From: Ursus arctos
Taxonomy: Eukaryota; Chordata; Mammalia; Carnivora; Ursidae
Assembly: GCF_023065955.2 (NCBI RefSeq)
Contig: NC_079873.1
Coordinates: forward strand, 100,106,128 to 100,170,127
Length of the DNA stretch: 64,000 bases
Direction of reading: 5' to 3'
Made by a program: the position numbers and the translations under genes
Notes under the pieces: model-generated
Databases searched by the model: none
What the model was told of the DNA's origin: nothing
What the model saw: the letters and a program-made list of their open reading frames with translations, nothing else
Shown here: piece by piece, positions 10,781 through 21,644 of the stretch
How positions within the stretch are numbered: the first letter of the stretch is position 1
Layout: each line of letters starts with the position of its first letter

Positions 10781-11634
10781 ATGTAAACACACTTGTCTCA
10801 AGATTACTGTCAAAGTTCCTCATTAGAAGAGATTCTAAATAGAATGGCTAATTAAGGCATTTTTATTTTTATTTGCTACTATTAAATTAAGTCAGGGATT
10901 ACAAAAAACAGAATTTAATGAAATTTGTTTTATAAATTATGGTGTATTAAATCATTTTTATATTAAATCTCAAAATTATGATAAATTATAATATATTAAA
11001 TTTAACTATTTTAATGGCTTCAATATTTTTCTGCACTATTAATTTGAACATACAACAGTACATGCATAATGCAATATATATGATAGTTGCAAATCTGCAG
11101 ATGCATCACTATTTTTAAAACATTTTAGAGTTTTTCATAATTGTCTTACAATAGGGATATTCAGGTTATCTGCAACACTATAATTCACTTGAACTCTTTA
11201 AATTCAGGGCAAAATCTGGATGAGAACCAAGAAATTTCATACCATGCTTGAATGCATTTCCCATAGGAAGCAAAAAACGATGATACAACAACAAAAACTG
11301 TTTTTCCAAAATTACTAGGAACGTACTTAATAAGAAATGAAAAAGAACTAAAGAAAAATCTGCAGGGCGTGCATAACAAATTGAACATACAGAGAAATAA
11401 AACTTCTGCTTGGCTAGAAAGAGTCAATAATTTAATGGTATCAACTGTCCTTAAGCTAGTAATAAGCCCTAACCCCATTAGCTGTCCATATTTACAAATA
11501 AAACATTAAAAAGATAACCAGAATCCCTCTTTTTATAGGTGATATTCAGACTGGTAGGGCTTGCTGCAGGATAATCAGGTAGAGAACCAGACATTTTTTA
11601 TGAGATCCACATATTATTGCCTGATAACATTCTG
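10781..11634. other. AT-rich unique sequence
   Basis: Very AT-rich, with runs of 'aaattatgataaattataatatattaaattt' type around 10970-11010. A 97-codon minus-strand open frame (11185-11478) has no recognisable domain and I do not support it as a gene. Confidence 0.55.
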
Positions 11635-11795
11635 TGAGGAAATATTTACTTGTAAGGATGTTCATCAAAGTAATACAAAAGTGAAAAATTAGAACTATCA
11701 GAACTATCAGAAATGTCCAGTGTTAATGGATTGTTTAGATACATTACGTTACACTGATATTATGTAGCTTTGAAAATATTACACTGTCGAATAAG
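11635..11795 (+). mobile_element. Ancient L1 (L1M-type) 3' fragment
   Basis: 'atgttcatcaaagtaatacaaaagtgaaaaattagaac', then 'gaaatgtccagtgttaatggattgtttagatacattacgttac', then 'gatattatgtagctttgaaaat', matches the order of the old L1 3' pattern 'gtgaaaaattggaaacaacctaaatgtccatc...ggattgg...tggaatactatgcagc'. Confidence 0.6.
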
Positions 11796-11804
11796 TTCTA
11801 CAGA

Positions 11805-12010
11805 ACTTTGCTAATGCCAGGAACTCTTAGAAGTATATCACAGATATTAATTCATTTAATTTTCATGAAAGCTCTATGATAGGTATTACTATTATTATTT
11901 CCATTTTACAGATGGGAAACTGAGGCACAGAAATATATGTATGTATGTAAAGTGATCACATTCATAAAACTATGAAGTACAGGAGCTTGATAGTCCAGCT
12001 CTAGATTTTG
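11805..12010 (-). mobile_element. MIR SINE, minus strand
   Basis: Plus strand reads as reversed MIR: 'aatgccaggaactcttagaag', 'ttaattcatttaattttcatgaaagctctatgataggtattactattatt', 'ccattttacagatgggaaactgaggcacagaaa'. This is one of the better preserved MIRs in the window. Confidence 0.88.
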
Positions 12011-12172
12011 TATACTTGTATTTTAAGTATATAAGAGGGCATTTCAAAATAAGTGAACAGCATAATTCTAAATTTGTAAAGCAATTAGGCGAATACCCAT
12101 TTTATATATGTAGATGTATTTAGAAAAAACGAGTTAATATAACCAATTTTAAGAGAGTTTGAGTTATTTTTT

Positions 12173-12382
12173 CTCAAACTTTATTTATTTACATATTTAT
12201 TTATTTATTTTATTATGTACAGTTAGCCAGCATATAGTACATCATTAGTTTTTGATGTAGTGTTCAATGATTCATTTGTTGCATATAACACCCAGTGTTA
12301 TTCACAACACATGCCCTCCTTAATACCCATAACCCGGTTACCCCATTCCCCCACCCCCTCTCTTCTGTAACCCTCAGTTTTA
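12173..12382 (-). mobile_element. 5'-truncated L1 3' end
   Basis: Antisense L1 3'UTR of about 210 bp with a T-rich left end (reversed poly(A)), including TTCAATGATTCATTTGTTGC and TGCCCTCCTTAATACCC. The TSD TGAGTTATTTTTT occurs at 12160-12172 and 12383-12395. Confidence 0.92.
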
Positions 12383-12417
12383 TGAGTTATTTTTTGTTTG
12401 TTTTTGGAATTTTTCTT

Positions 12418-12610
12418 TTTTTTAAAGATTTTATTTATTCATTTGAGAGAGAGACAGAGAGAGCACAAGCAGGGGGGAGGCAGGGAGGGAGGGAGAAGTA
12501 GAATCCCCGCTGAGCTAGGAGCCGGGCATGGGGCTTGATCCTAGGACCCTAAGATCATGATCTGAGCTGAAGGCAGACATTTAACCATCTGAGCCACCCA
12601 GGTGTCCCTA
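12418..12610 (-). mobile_element. Carnivoran SINE
   Basis: Reversed tail, then GAGAGAGCACAAGCAGGGGG, and head GAGCCACCCAGGTGTCCC. Flanks 12401-12417 and 12611-12627 share TTTTTnGAATTTTTCTT, a 17-bp TSD with one mismatch. It inserted 22 bp from the previous L1's TSD, in the same T-rich tract. Confidence 0.93.
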
Positions 12611-12709
12611 TTTTTCGAATTTTTCTTATTTTCCAAATTCTCTATGGCCAATTTATACTCCCTTGGAAAGTATCCCTTTGAAATACTAATACAGAAATGT
12701 GAATCCTGG

Positions 12710-13078
12710 TGTTTTAGTCTGCTCAGGCTGCTGTAAAAAAAAATACCATAAAATGGGCAGCTTTTGCATCAAATACTTATTTCTCAAAGTTTTGAAGACT
12801 CGGAAGGCCAAGATCAAGGTGCCCATTCAGTGTCTAGTGAGAGCTCTCTTCCTCATCTGCAGTTGGCTGCCTTCTTATAATATCTTCACATGGCAGACAG
12901 CTCTCATGCTTCTTTCCCTTTTTATAAAGGACATTAATTCCATCATAAAAGCCCCAGCCTCATGACCAAATCTAACCCTTATTACCTCTCAAAGGCCTCA
13001 CCTCCAAATACCATCACATTAGGGATTAGAGTCTCAACATGTGAAGATTATGGGGACACAAATATTCAGTCTGTAACA
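12710..13078 (-). mobile_element. ERVL-MaLR LTR (MST/MLT-type), solo
   Basis: The element runs TGTTTTAGTCTGCTC...CAGTCTGTAACA, starting TG and ending CA, flanked by a perfect 5-bp TSD CCTGG (12705-12709 and 13079-13083). Five-base duplications are typical of the ERVL/MaLR class. Internal words ('ccaagatcaaggtgcccattcagtgtctagtgagagctc', 'ctcaaaggcctcacctccaaataccatcacattagg') match the common mammalian MaLR LTR pattern in antisense. Length is 369 bp with no internal region. The exact subfamily is not assigned. Confidence 0.8.
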
Positions 13079-13083
13079 CCTGG

Positions 13084-13844
13084 CGAACAAAATAATACTC
13101 TACTAGCACAGTGCTTGGCACAGTGTAAACCAATAAGTAACAGTTCATGCTAATAGGAAAGCATCAATAAATTGTTACGGACATCTGATTACATTTAGTG
13201 TAGTCTGTATGTTTTTAAAAAGTGTGCAAGAGAGGGAAAAAAAGGCCATTTTGTGAGAATTGACAAATAATGGCATTTTTTTACATAAAAAATGAGAATA
13301 CAGACAAAAGAATTGAATAGTGAAAACATTTTTTAAAAAGAAAGATGATTTTTGAGATGATTTGAGGTGAAAAACTTCAATTTAATTGTTGGTTTAAAAA
13401 CAAAAACTGAATAAACTAAATTTTAAAATGAATTTTTTGTCACTCTATATATTTACCTCAGAACTGGTGATTTTGATTTCTCTATGCCACTCATATTTTC
13501 ATTTTTCCTTTAAAGAATGTTAAATGCCACATTTAATCATTTCTGTATTTGAGGAAAATAGTGCCCTTACCCTAAAATAAAATCAACAAAATAAAATTTG
13601 ACAAAGATAATTAGGAAGTTCCATATCTTGTTTCAAAATGCCGTCTGCTAATGTTGTTGTAAAGGGGATTTCTAAGCTACAAGGAATTGGATAAATCCCA
13701 TCCAAATTAGAAAAACTGACCGTAATTATAAATAAGAAGAAATAATTCTAGTACTAATATTAACAATAATAGTAATACTAATCTAAAACAAGAGCAAATA
13801 TTATTATTAAGTCAAATACCAATCTTAATTCTAATATTAATATT
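13084..13844. other. AT-rich unique sequence
   Basis: No gene. It contains clustered ATT/AAT trinucleotide-rich sequence at 13740-13850 that resembles a decayed microsatellite. Confidence 0.55.
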
Positions 13845-14065
13845 AGGCAAGCAATCATTATGCATTATGTGAAGATTTTTATATGCACTTTCATTAAATC
13901 CTCACAACAACCTTATAAAGAAGACATCATTATTTTTGCTCTGTAAGTAAAAAAAAAAAGAAAAGAAAAAAAGGAAGTTTTGCATATTTAAGTTCTCTGA
14001 AATCTCAGAGCTAGAAAATGACAGAATTAGGTTTATGTATCAAGTCTGCTTTAAAGAGCTGTGAT
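13845..14065 (-). mobile_element. MIR SINE, minus strand, with A-rich insert
   Basis: 'atgcactttcattaaatcctcacaacaaccttataaagaagacatcattattttt' is reversed MIR. 'aaatctcagagctagaaaatgacagaattagg' continues as the reversed 5' half. An A/G-rich tract (13949-13975) sits between the halves. Confidence 0.7.
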
Positions 14066-14986
14066 TCTTCCCCACCCCAGATTCTTCCTACAATTTCCCA
14101 GTAGCAATCTGAAAAGCAGACAAAGAAGTGAAAAGAAATTAACCTATGTACCTTGAATAAAGCTTTTTTTTGGGGGGGCTCTAGGGAAATACTAAAAGTT
14201 AGTTTTCTACTAACACTGTAGCAGATACAATGAACTCTTGATGTTCAGTGGCATTTCACTAATATGGTTTTTTCTCCAGAGTTTCTGCTTCTTCACTTGT
14301 AATTACCATTTTATCTTATTCCATAATTTCTTATGATTTTACTGTGCTATTTTTACTAAAGTGTTTCCTAGTATTAATGGACTTGAAAATGCTACAATAC
14401 AATTTTATATAATCTGAGTATTCTGAAAAGAACATATTGATTGACTAGTTAGTTATAATTGATTCAGTAAGTGATTGACCTGAGTATGTGTGTCTCTTGT
14501 ATCAAATATCAGTTTCCTCTGTTCTTTAATTGCTTTTGAAAATTTATTTTGATTCTTCAGATGAAAGGGATCAATGTGTATAGCAAAAAAGTCTCACATA
14601 TCACCTTTATGACTCTAACAGTAGCATTTATTCATCACATGTGAAGGTTATATTTTATGATGGGATTATGCATAAGTATTTTCTGTCCTTGTTATGACAA
14701 ATTGACATTTCTGAAATAACAATCAGTAAGAAAAAATTATATCCATTCTATGGATCTGAGGGGCACTAAATAGAACACATGATCTTGCTTTCTGACAGCT
14801 CCATGCGACAATAATAGCTGTTTGAGGACAGTTGTTCAGAGTTCTGTGTGCGAATTTTGACCATGAACAGAACAAACCTAATCGACCCACTTTGGGAACT
14901 ATAGTATTGGTCTCAGGCAAAGGAACTGAGCCAACTGGACATAGGCTGAAAAAATTTTCCATTCCCCTTAGAGAGAGTATGCTTTA
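14066..14986. other. Unique sequence
   Basis: No gene or repeat family recognised. It contains a T8G7 homopolymer pair at about 14166-14180. Two short overlapping frames (14723-14962 minus, 14832-15074 plus) have no recognisable domain. Confidence 0.55.
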
Positions 14987-14998
14987 TATAGCCCTTTA

Positions 14999-15136
14999 TT
15001 TTATTTTTAGTTTTTTTGTATATTTTTATAAGATTTTATTTTTAAGTAATCTCTACACCCAATATGGGGCTTAAACTCATAACCCTGAGATCAAGAGTCA
15101 CACACTTCACTGACTGAACCAGCCAGGCACCCTTAC
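14999..15136 (-). mobile_element. Old, short carnivoran SINE
   Basis: Reversed tail AAGATTTTATTTTTAAGTAATCTCTACACCC and a decayed head ending CCAGCCAGGCACCC. It lacks the CT-rich block of the younger copies, as in older SINEC subfamilies. TSD ATATAGCCCTTTA at 14986-14998 and 15137-15149 is perfect. Confidence 0.88.
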
Positions 15137-15149
15137 ATATAGCCCTTTA

Positions 15150-15514
15150 AACCCTGCTGTTTATTTTTAATGTGAGAAATGCATCTAAATACTTTCTCAC
15201 ATTCATAAATTGCAGCTTTTTTCATATTTTTAATTCTTATTATATTCAAATCTAGTTCAATGTAAAAATAGTGCCACTGAACACTGTATTTCTTATTTAA
15301 TTACTGTTCCACATTAAGGTAATTCAAGCTGAAGTTACATATTTCAAATGATAAAATTTAAAATAATAAAAAATTCTGGAACCTCTCCACTCCACAGAAA
15401 ATAAAAGCTCTCTGACTTTTGTTTTTGAAAGGCTCCTCTAATCAAAGGCTAATCTAGGCTCTAAAATAACTTTAGCTTTCCTGACAGGCTCAAATTGCTT
15501 ACTGAGATTTACTT
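15150..15514. other. AT-rich unique sequence
   Basis: Nothing recognised. Confidence 0.55.
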
Positions 15515-18500
15515 TTTATTTTTATTTTTTAGTTCCATGTTTTCTCAAATTTTTATTTAAATTCCAGCTAGTTAGCATACAGTCTAACATTAGTTTCAGG
15601 AGTAGATTCTAGTGATTTATCACTTAAGTACAACACCCTGTGCTCATTACAATAGGTGCTCTCCCTAATACCAATCACCCATTTAACCTGTCCCTGCCCA
15701 CCTCCTCTCCAATGACTCTCAGTTTGTCTCTATAGTTTAGAGTCTGTTTTCCTTCCCTTTACCCCCCACCATGTTCATCTGTTTTGTTTTTATAATTCCA
15801 CATATGATTGAAATCATACGCTATTTGTCTTTCTCTAACTTGTTTTGCTTAACATAGTATGCTCCAGCTCCATCCATGTTGTTACAAATGGCAAGATTTC
15901 ATTCTTTTTGATGGCTAAGTAATATTCTATTGTGTATATACACCATGTCTTCTTTATCCATTCATCAGTTAATGGACATTTCGGCTCATTCCAGAGTTTG
16001 GCTATTGCTGATAATGCTACTACAAACATTGGGGTGCGTGTATCCTTTTGAATTAGCATTTTTGTATCCTTTGGGTAAATACTTAGCAGTGCAATTGCTG
16101 GATCATAGGGTAGTTCTATTTTTAACTTTTTGAGGAACCTCCATACTGTTTTCCACAATGGCTGCACCAGTTTGCATTCCCACCAACAGTGTAAGAGGGT
16201 TCCCCTCTCTCTCCATTCTCACCAACACCTGTTGTTTCTTTGTTGTTAATGTTAGCCATTCTAACAGATGTGAAGTGGTATCTCATTGTAATTTTGATTT
16301 GCATTTCCCTGATGATGAGTGATGTTGAGTATCTTTTCATGTGCCTGTTACCATCCATATGTATTTTTGTGAAAAATGTCTATTTATGTCTTCTGCTCAT
16401 TTTTAACTAGATTGAGTGTTGAGTTTGATAAATTCTTCATAGATTTGGATATTAATCCTTTATCAAATACGTCATTTGAAAGTATCTTCTCCCATTCCAT
16501 AGGTTGCCTTTTAATTTTGTTGATTGTTTCCTTCCTTGTGCAGGTCTTTTTATCTTGATGAAGTTCCAATTGTTCATTATTGCTTTTGTTTCCCTTGTCT
16601 CAGGAAATGTATCTGTTAGTAAGTTGCCATGGCCAATGTCAAAGAGGTTGCTGCCTGTGTTCTTCTCTAGGATTTTGGTGGTTTTCTGTCTCACGTTTAG
16701 GCTTTCATCCATTTGGAATTTATTTTTGTGTGTATGGTGTAAGAAAGTGGTCCAATTTCATTCTTCTGCATGTTGCTGTCTAATTTCCCCAACACCATTT
16801 GTTGAAGAGACTGTCTTTTTTCTATTGAAAATTCTTTCCAGCTTTGTTGAAGATTAGTTGACCATATAGTGATGTATCCATTTCTGGGTTTTCTATTCTT
16901 TCCATTGATTTATGTATCTGTTTGTGCAAGTACCATACTGTCTTGATCACTACAGCTTTGTAGTATAACTTGAAGTCTGGAATTGTGATGCCTCTAGCTT
17001 TGCTTTTCTTTTTCAAGATTGCTTTGGCTATTTGGGGTCTTTTATGGTTCCATACAAATTTTAGGATCATTTGTTCTAGCTCTGTGAAAAATGCGGTGGT
17101 ATTTTGATAGGCATTGCATTAAATATGTAGAATGCTTTGGGTAGTATAGACATTTTACAAAATTTGTTCTTCCAATCCATGAGCATGGAATCTTTTTCCA
17201 TTTCTGTGTGCCATCTTCATTTTCTTTCATAAATGTTTTATAGCTTTTAGAGTACAGATCTTTTACTTCTTTGGTTAGGTTTATTCCTGGGTATCTTTTG
17301 GGTTTTTGGTACAATTGTAAATGGTTCCCTCGATTTCTCTTTCTGCTGCTTCGTTATTGGTGTATAGAAATGCAACAGATTTGTGTACATTGATTTTCCA
17401 TCCTGCAACTTTACTGAATTCGTGTACCAGTTATAACATTTTTTTTTTTTTTGGTGGAGTCTTTTGGGTTTTCTACATAGAGTAGCATGTGGCCTAAAAA
17501 TAGTGAAAGTTTGACTTCTTCCTTGCTGCTTTGGATGTCTTTTATTTCTTTTTGTTCTGATTGTTGAGTCTAATACTTCTAATACTATGTTAAATAACCA
17601 TGCTGAGAGTGGACATCCATGTCTTGTTCCTGACCATAGATGAAAAACTCTCAGGTTTTCCCCATTGAAGCTGATATTGGCTGTTGGTCTTTCCTATATA
17701 GCCTTTGTGATACTGAGGTATTTTCCCTCTATCCCTAGTTTGTTGAGGGTTTTTATCAAGAGTAGATGCTGTACTTGTCAAATGCTTTTTCTGCATCTGC
17801 TGAGAGAATCATATGGTTCTTATCTTTTATTAATGTGGTATAGCACATGATTTGTGAATACTGAACCATCCTTGTAGCCCAGGAATAAATCCAACCTGAA
17901 TTTTTGAATGATTCTTTTAATGTCCTTTGGATTTCATTTGCTAGTATTTTATTGATAATTTTTGCATCCAGGTTCATCAGGGATATTGACTTGCAATTCT
18001 CTCTCTCTCGTTTTTTTTTTTTTTTTTAATCGGAGCTTTGTCTGGTTTTAGAATCAGGGTAATGCTGGCCTCATAGAATGAGTTTGGAAGTTTTCCTTCC
18101 TTTTCTATTTTTGGGAACTATTTGAGAATAATATGTATTAACTCTTCTTTAAAAGTCTCGTAGATTTCCCCTGGGAAGTCATCTGATCCTGGACTTTTGT
18201 TTGTTAGGAGATTTTTGATTATTGATTCCATTTTTTTTGCTGGTTTTGATCTGTTTATTTTTTTCTTTCTTCCTGTTTAAGTTTTGGTAGTTTATATCTT
18301 TCTAGGAATTTATCCATTTTTTCCAATTTGTTGGCATATAATTTTTTATAATATTCTCTTATAATTGTATTTCTGTGGTTTTGGTTGTTATCTCTCCTCT
18401 TTCTCTTGTGATTTTATTTATTTGGGTCATTTCTTTTTTATTTTTGCTAATTCTGTTAAGAGATTTATCAACTTGACTAATTTTTTCAAACAATCAGCTT

Positions 18501-19772
18501 GTGGCTTCATAGATATGTTCTATGGTTTTGTTTGTTTGTTTCTGTATCATTTATTGCTGCTCTAATCTTTATTATTTCCCTTCTTCTGCTGTTTTTATGC
18601 TTCATTTGCTGTTTTTCTAGCTCCTTTAGGTGTAGGTTTAGGTTGTTTATTTGATTTTTTTCTTGCTTCTTGAGGTAGGCCTGTATTTCTATATACTTCT
18701 CTGTTGTGACCACTTTTGCTGCATCCCAAAGGTTTTGGACCATCATGGTTTCATTTCGTCTCCATGTATTTTTAAAATTTCTTCTTTAATTTCCTGCTTA
18801 ATACATTCATTCTTTAGTATGTTGTTCTTTAACCTCCATGTATTTGTGGTTTTTCCATTTTTTTCTTGTGCTTGACTTCAAGTTTCATAGTGCTGTGGTC
18901 TGAAAATATGCATGGTATGATCTTCGTCTTCTTGTACTTACTGAGGTCTGATTTGTGACCCAGTATGTGACCTATTCTGGAAAACGTTCCATGTGCACTG
19001 AAAAGAATGTATATTCTGCTGCTTTAGGATAAAATGTTTTGAATACATCTGTTAAGTCCATCTGGTATAGTGTCATTCAAAGCCATTGTTTGCTTGTTGA
19101 TTTTTTGCTTAGGTGATCTGTCCATTGATGTATGTGGGGTGTTAAGGTTCCCTACTATTTTATCATCAATGAGTTCCTTTATGTTTGTTCTTGTTTTATA
19201 TATTTGGGTGCTCCCAAGTTGGGGGCATAAATATTTATAATTATGAGATCTTGTTGTATAGTCCCCTTGGTTATGATACAGTGTCCTTCATCTCTTCTTA
19301 TATTGTTTGGTTCAAAATTTAATTTGTCTGATAAAAGTATTGGTACTCCAGCTTTCTTTTGACATCCATTTGCATGATAAATGGTTCTCTATCCCCTCAG
19401 TTTCAATCTGCAAGCCAAATATCTTTAAGTCTAAAATGAGTCTCTTATAGGCAGTATATAGATGGGTCATTTTTTTTTTAATCCTTTCTGACACTATATG
19501 TTTTTACTGGATCATTTAGTTCATTTACATTCAGAGTAATTATTGATAGATATGAGTTTAGTGCTATTGTATTATGTGTTAAGCTGTTGTTTCTGGAGAT
19601 TTTCTCTGTTCCTTTTTAGTCTTTGTAACTTTTGGTCTTTCTTTCCCACTCAAAGATTTGCTTTTAATATTTCTTGTAGGGGTGGTATAGTGGTCACTAA
19701 CTCCTTTAGTTTTTGTTTGTCTGGGAAACTTTTTATCTTTCCTTATATTCTGAATGATGTTTGCTGAGATTA
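15515..19772 (-). mobile_element. Long decayed L1, ORF1 C-terminus to 3'UTR
   Basis: The most extended minus-strand L1. Reading the plus strand left to right it holds the reversed A-tail (15515-15540), the 3'UTR and the ORF2 C-terminus (LLSIYPKDTKMLIQKDT at 15835-16167), then the RT (HMILSADAEKAFDK at 17756-17977) and the endonuclease (to about 19500). From about 19540 it contains the end of ORF1 (GDKKFPRQTKTKGVSD-like words at 19579-19893), and it is truncated near 19772. All frames are interrupted by stops and frameshifts. The 5'UTR and most of ORF1 are absent, so it could not have been autonomous after insertion. Confidence 0.9.
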
Positions 19773-19794
19773 ATAAAAATATCTCAGTACAAGC

Positions 19795-19965
19795 CCCACT
19801 TTGAATCAGTCTGTGACCCCAGTGAGAAAATTTGCTTCTCTTTGCTGCTATTTCATCATCTGTGAAATGGGGATGATAATAGTGATTTGGCACATGGAAT
19901 TACTGTGAGGAATTACTGCAAAGCACTTGAAAAAATATGAAGAGTTATACAAATTATTGCTAATT
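19795..19965 (+). mobile_element. MIR SINE
   Basis: 'tgctatttcatcatctgtgaaatggggatgataatagtgatttgg', then 'ttactgtgaggaattactgcaaagcacttgaaa', follows the MIR consensus through its 3' end. Confidence 0.85.
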
Positions 19966-20169
19966 GTAATAATCATACTACATGTGGATACCCTATGAAA
20001 AATTTATATGTTCAGAAGTGCTAGAAGTATATTATTGAGAAAGTCTAGTGAAAATTTATGTTGGATACTCTTAACAGAACTAAGCTAACTTTGTTTTAGC
20101 CACAGGTATTTACAATAGCAATAACCATGCATTAAATGAAAAGTTTTCTTTAAAAATGGTAGCAATATC

Positions 20170-20291
20170 AGCAGTGCCTGTAAGAATCAGTCGCTTAAGT
20201 GTCAAACTCTTGATCTCACCTCAGGTCTTGATCTGGGTCATGAGTTCAAGCCCCTTGTTGTGGTCCATGCTGGGCATGGAGCCTAATTAAA
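20170..20291 (+). mobile_element. Old carnivoran SINE, plus strand
   Basis: A decayed head ('gcagtgcctgtaagaatcagtcgcttaagtgtc'), then 'aactcttgatctcacctcaggtcttgatctgggtcatgag' and 'gctgggcatggagcctaatt' with an A-rich tail. AAAAATGGTA at 20152-20161 and 20292-20301 may be the TSD, although a few extra bases separate it from the head. Confidence 0.75.
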
Positions 20292-20548
20292 AAAAATGGT
20301 AAAACTGTCAGATTGGACCAAATGAGGATCGGAAACATAAATATTGTCACTGTGAATTACATTGACTCAATGTTTTCAACAGGCTTTAAAGATAATACTA
20401 ATCACTACAAAAGTACAGTCAGTGCATTACTGTGTCATGCACTGGAATAAGAACAAAAATGGTCAGTGAAAAATGGAAGAATCCCAGATACTATCAATAT
20501 TTCTACCTTCCTTTATGCATAATTAATAGGTAAGTTTTACCCTTAAAT

Positions 20549-20772
20549 CATGGTTTCTAACTTTGCCACTGTTTACTTTTTGGCCTAGATAATCCTTTGT
20601 TGTTGAGGATTGCCCTGTGCTTTGTAAGCTGTTTAGCAACATTCCCTGGACTTTACCCACTAGAAACTATTAGCACCTTTCACCTCTATTATGATAACCA
20701 AAACTGTCTCCAGACATTGTCAAATGTTCTATGGGAGTGGAGTAGGGCATCACTCTTGGTTGAGAACTACTG
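20549..20772 (-). mobile_element. MER20 hAT-type DNA transposon
   Basis: The whole element is recognisable: a start 'catggtttctaactttgccactg', the middle 'gataatcctttgttgttgaggattgccctgtgctttgtaagctgtttagcaacattccctgg', and 'ctccagacattgtcaaatgttctatggg' ending 'ggttgagaactactg'. In antisense this is the order of the 219-bp MER20 consensus. The flanking octamers CCTTAAAT (20541-20548) and TCTTAAAT (20773-20780) are an 8-bp TSD with one mismatch, as expected for hAT elements. MER20 copies have been reported as progesterone/cAMP-responsive regulatory elements in placental mammals; nothing here shows activity. Confidence 0.88.
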
Positions 20773-20780
20773 TCTTAAAT

Positions 20781-21644
20781 CAATGATATTTAACAAGAAT
20801 ATCTTGGGGTCTATTAAATAAATAAAAGGTTTTTATGTTTGTTCAAGGGGATGAGGATGGGCCATAAGAAGGAAGCACTGCTTAAATGGTAAACGAAATT
20901 CTGACCTGTGATTGTAGTCTGTGATTAGGTATTTATTTCTGTGCCCCTTTCTTTTCTATTACAGTAGTTGTAGTGTAGTGTATCTTCTTCCCCTTTTCTT
21001 ATTTCCCAAATAAAGCAAATGCTGGAAGTTCTGTGAGTGTCAATAACTGAGTTTTTTGATGGTGTCAATCACAACACCATCCCCAAAGCAAGATGTCTTC
21101 ACACACCATACTTTATTCTCATGGACATACCACAACTGATAGCCTACTTCTTTTCATTATCAACAAGACAACCCTCCCTTTTGTCCCTCAGTGTTTCAGA
21201 AAGCCTGGAAAACATTGACTTAAACCATACCACATGTCTCCTGTAGTTGGCCCTGAGTCCTGGAGCTCCCTAAGGAAACATTGTAGGAGAATATCATATA
21301 TGAAAAGATAGATAATCTTTTAGATTGACACATAGGTCATATCATATCAGCTATTTCATTTTCAGTCTCAGTGTGGTTGTAATTATGAAGCACTAGTGTA
21401 TCAACTGAAGTGAAAGAATACCATTGCTAACTGTAGTCTTTTTCTATTTCAATACTATAAAATTGGATTTCATGATGCTGAAACAAGCAAATAAAAAGAG
21501 TGGAATATACCTTTTTTTTTTTTTTTGGTAAATTGTAATCAAAACGCCAATGTACTCAAGCACCATTGGGTTAAAAATAAAGAGGTAGCAAGTATTGTTC
21601 TCCCTGTCACCAAGGCCAAGGGTCAGTTGACATTATTACTATAT
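20781..21644. other. Unique sequence
   Basis: No gene or repeat family recognised. Contains a homopolymer T run at about 21511-21526 and an isolated AATAAA hexamer near 21008 without an associated reading frame. Confidence 0.55.

Noticed and set aside
21000..21012. AATAAA as a gene's polyadenylation signal
   Set aside because: No upstream reading frame, exon or transcript evidence; the hexamer is expected often in AT-rich DNA.
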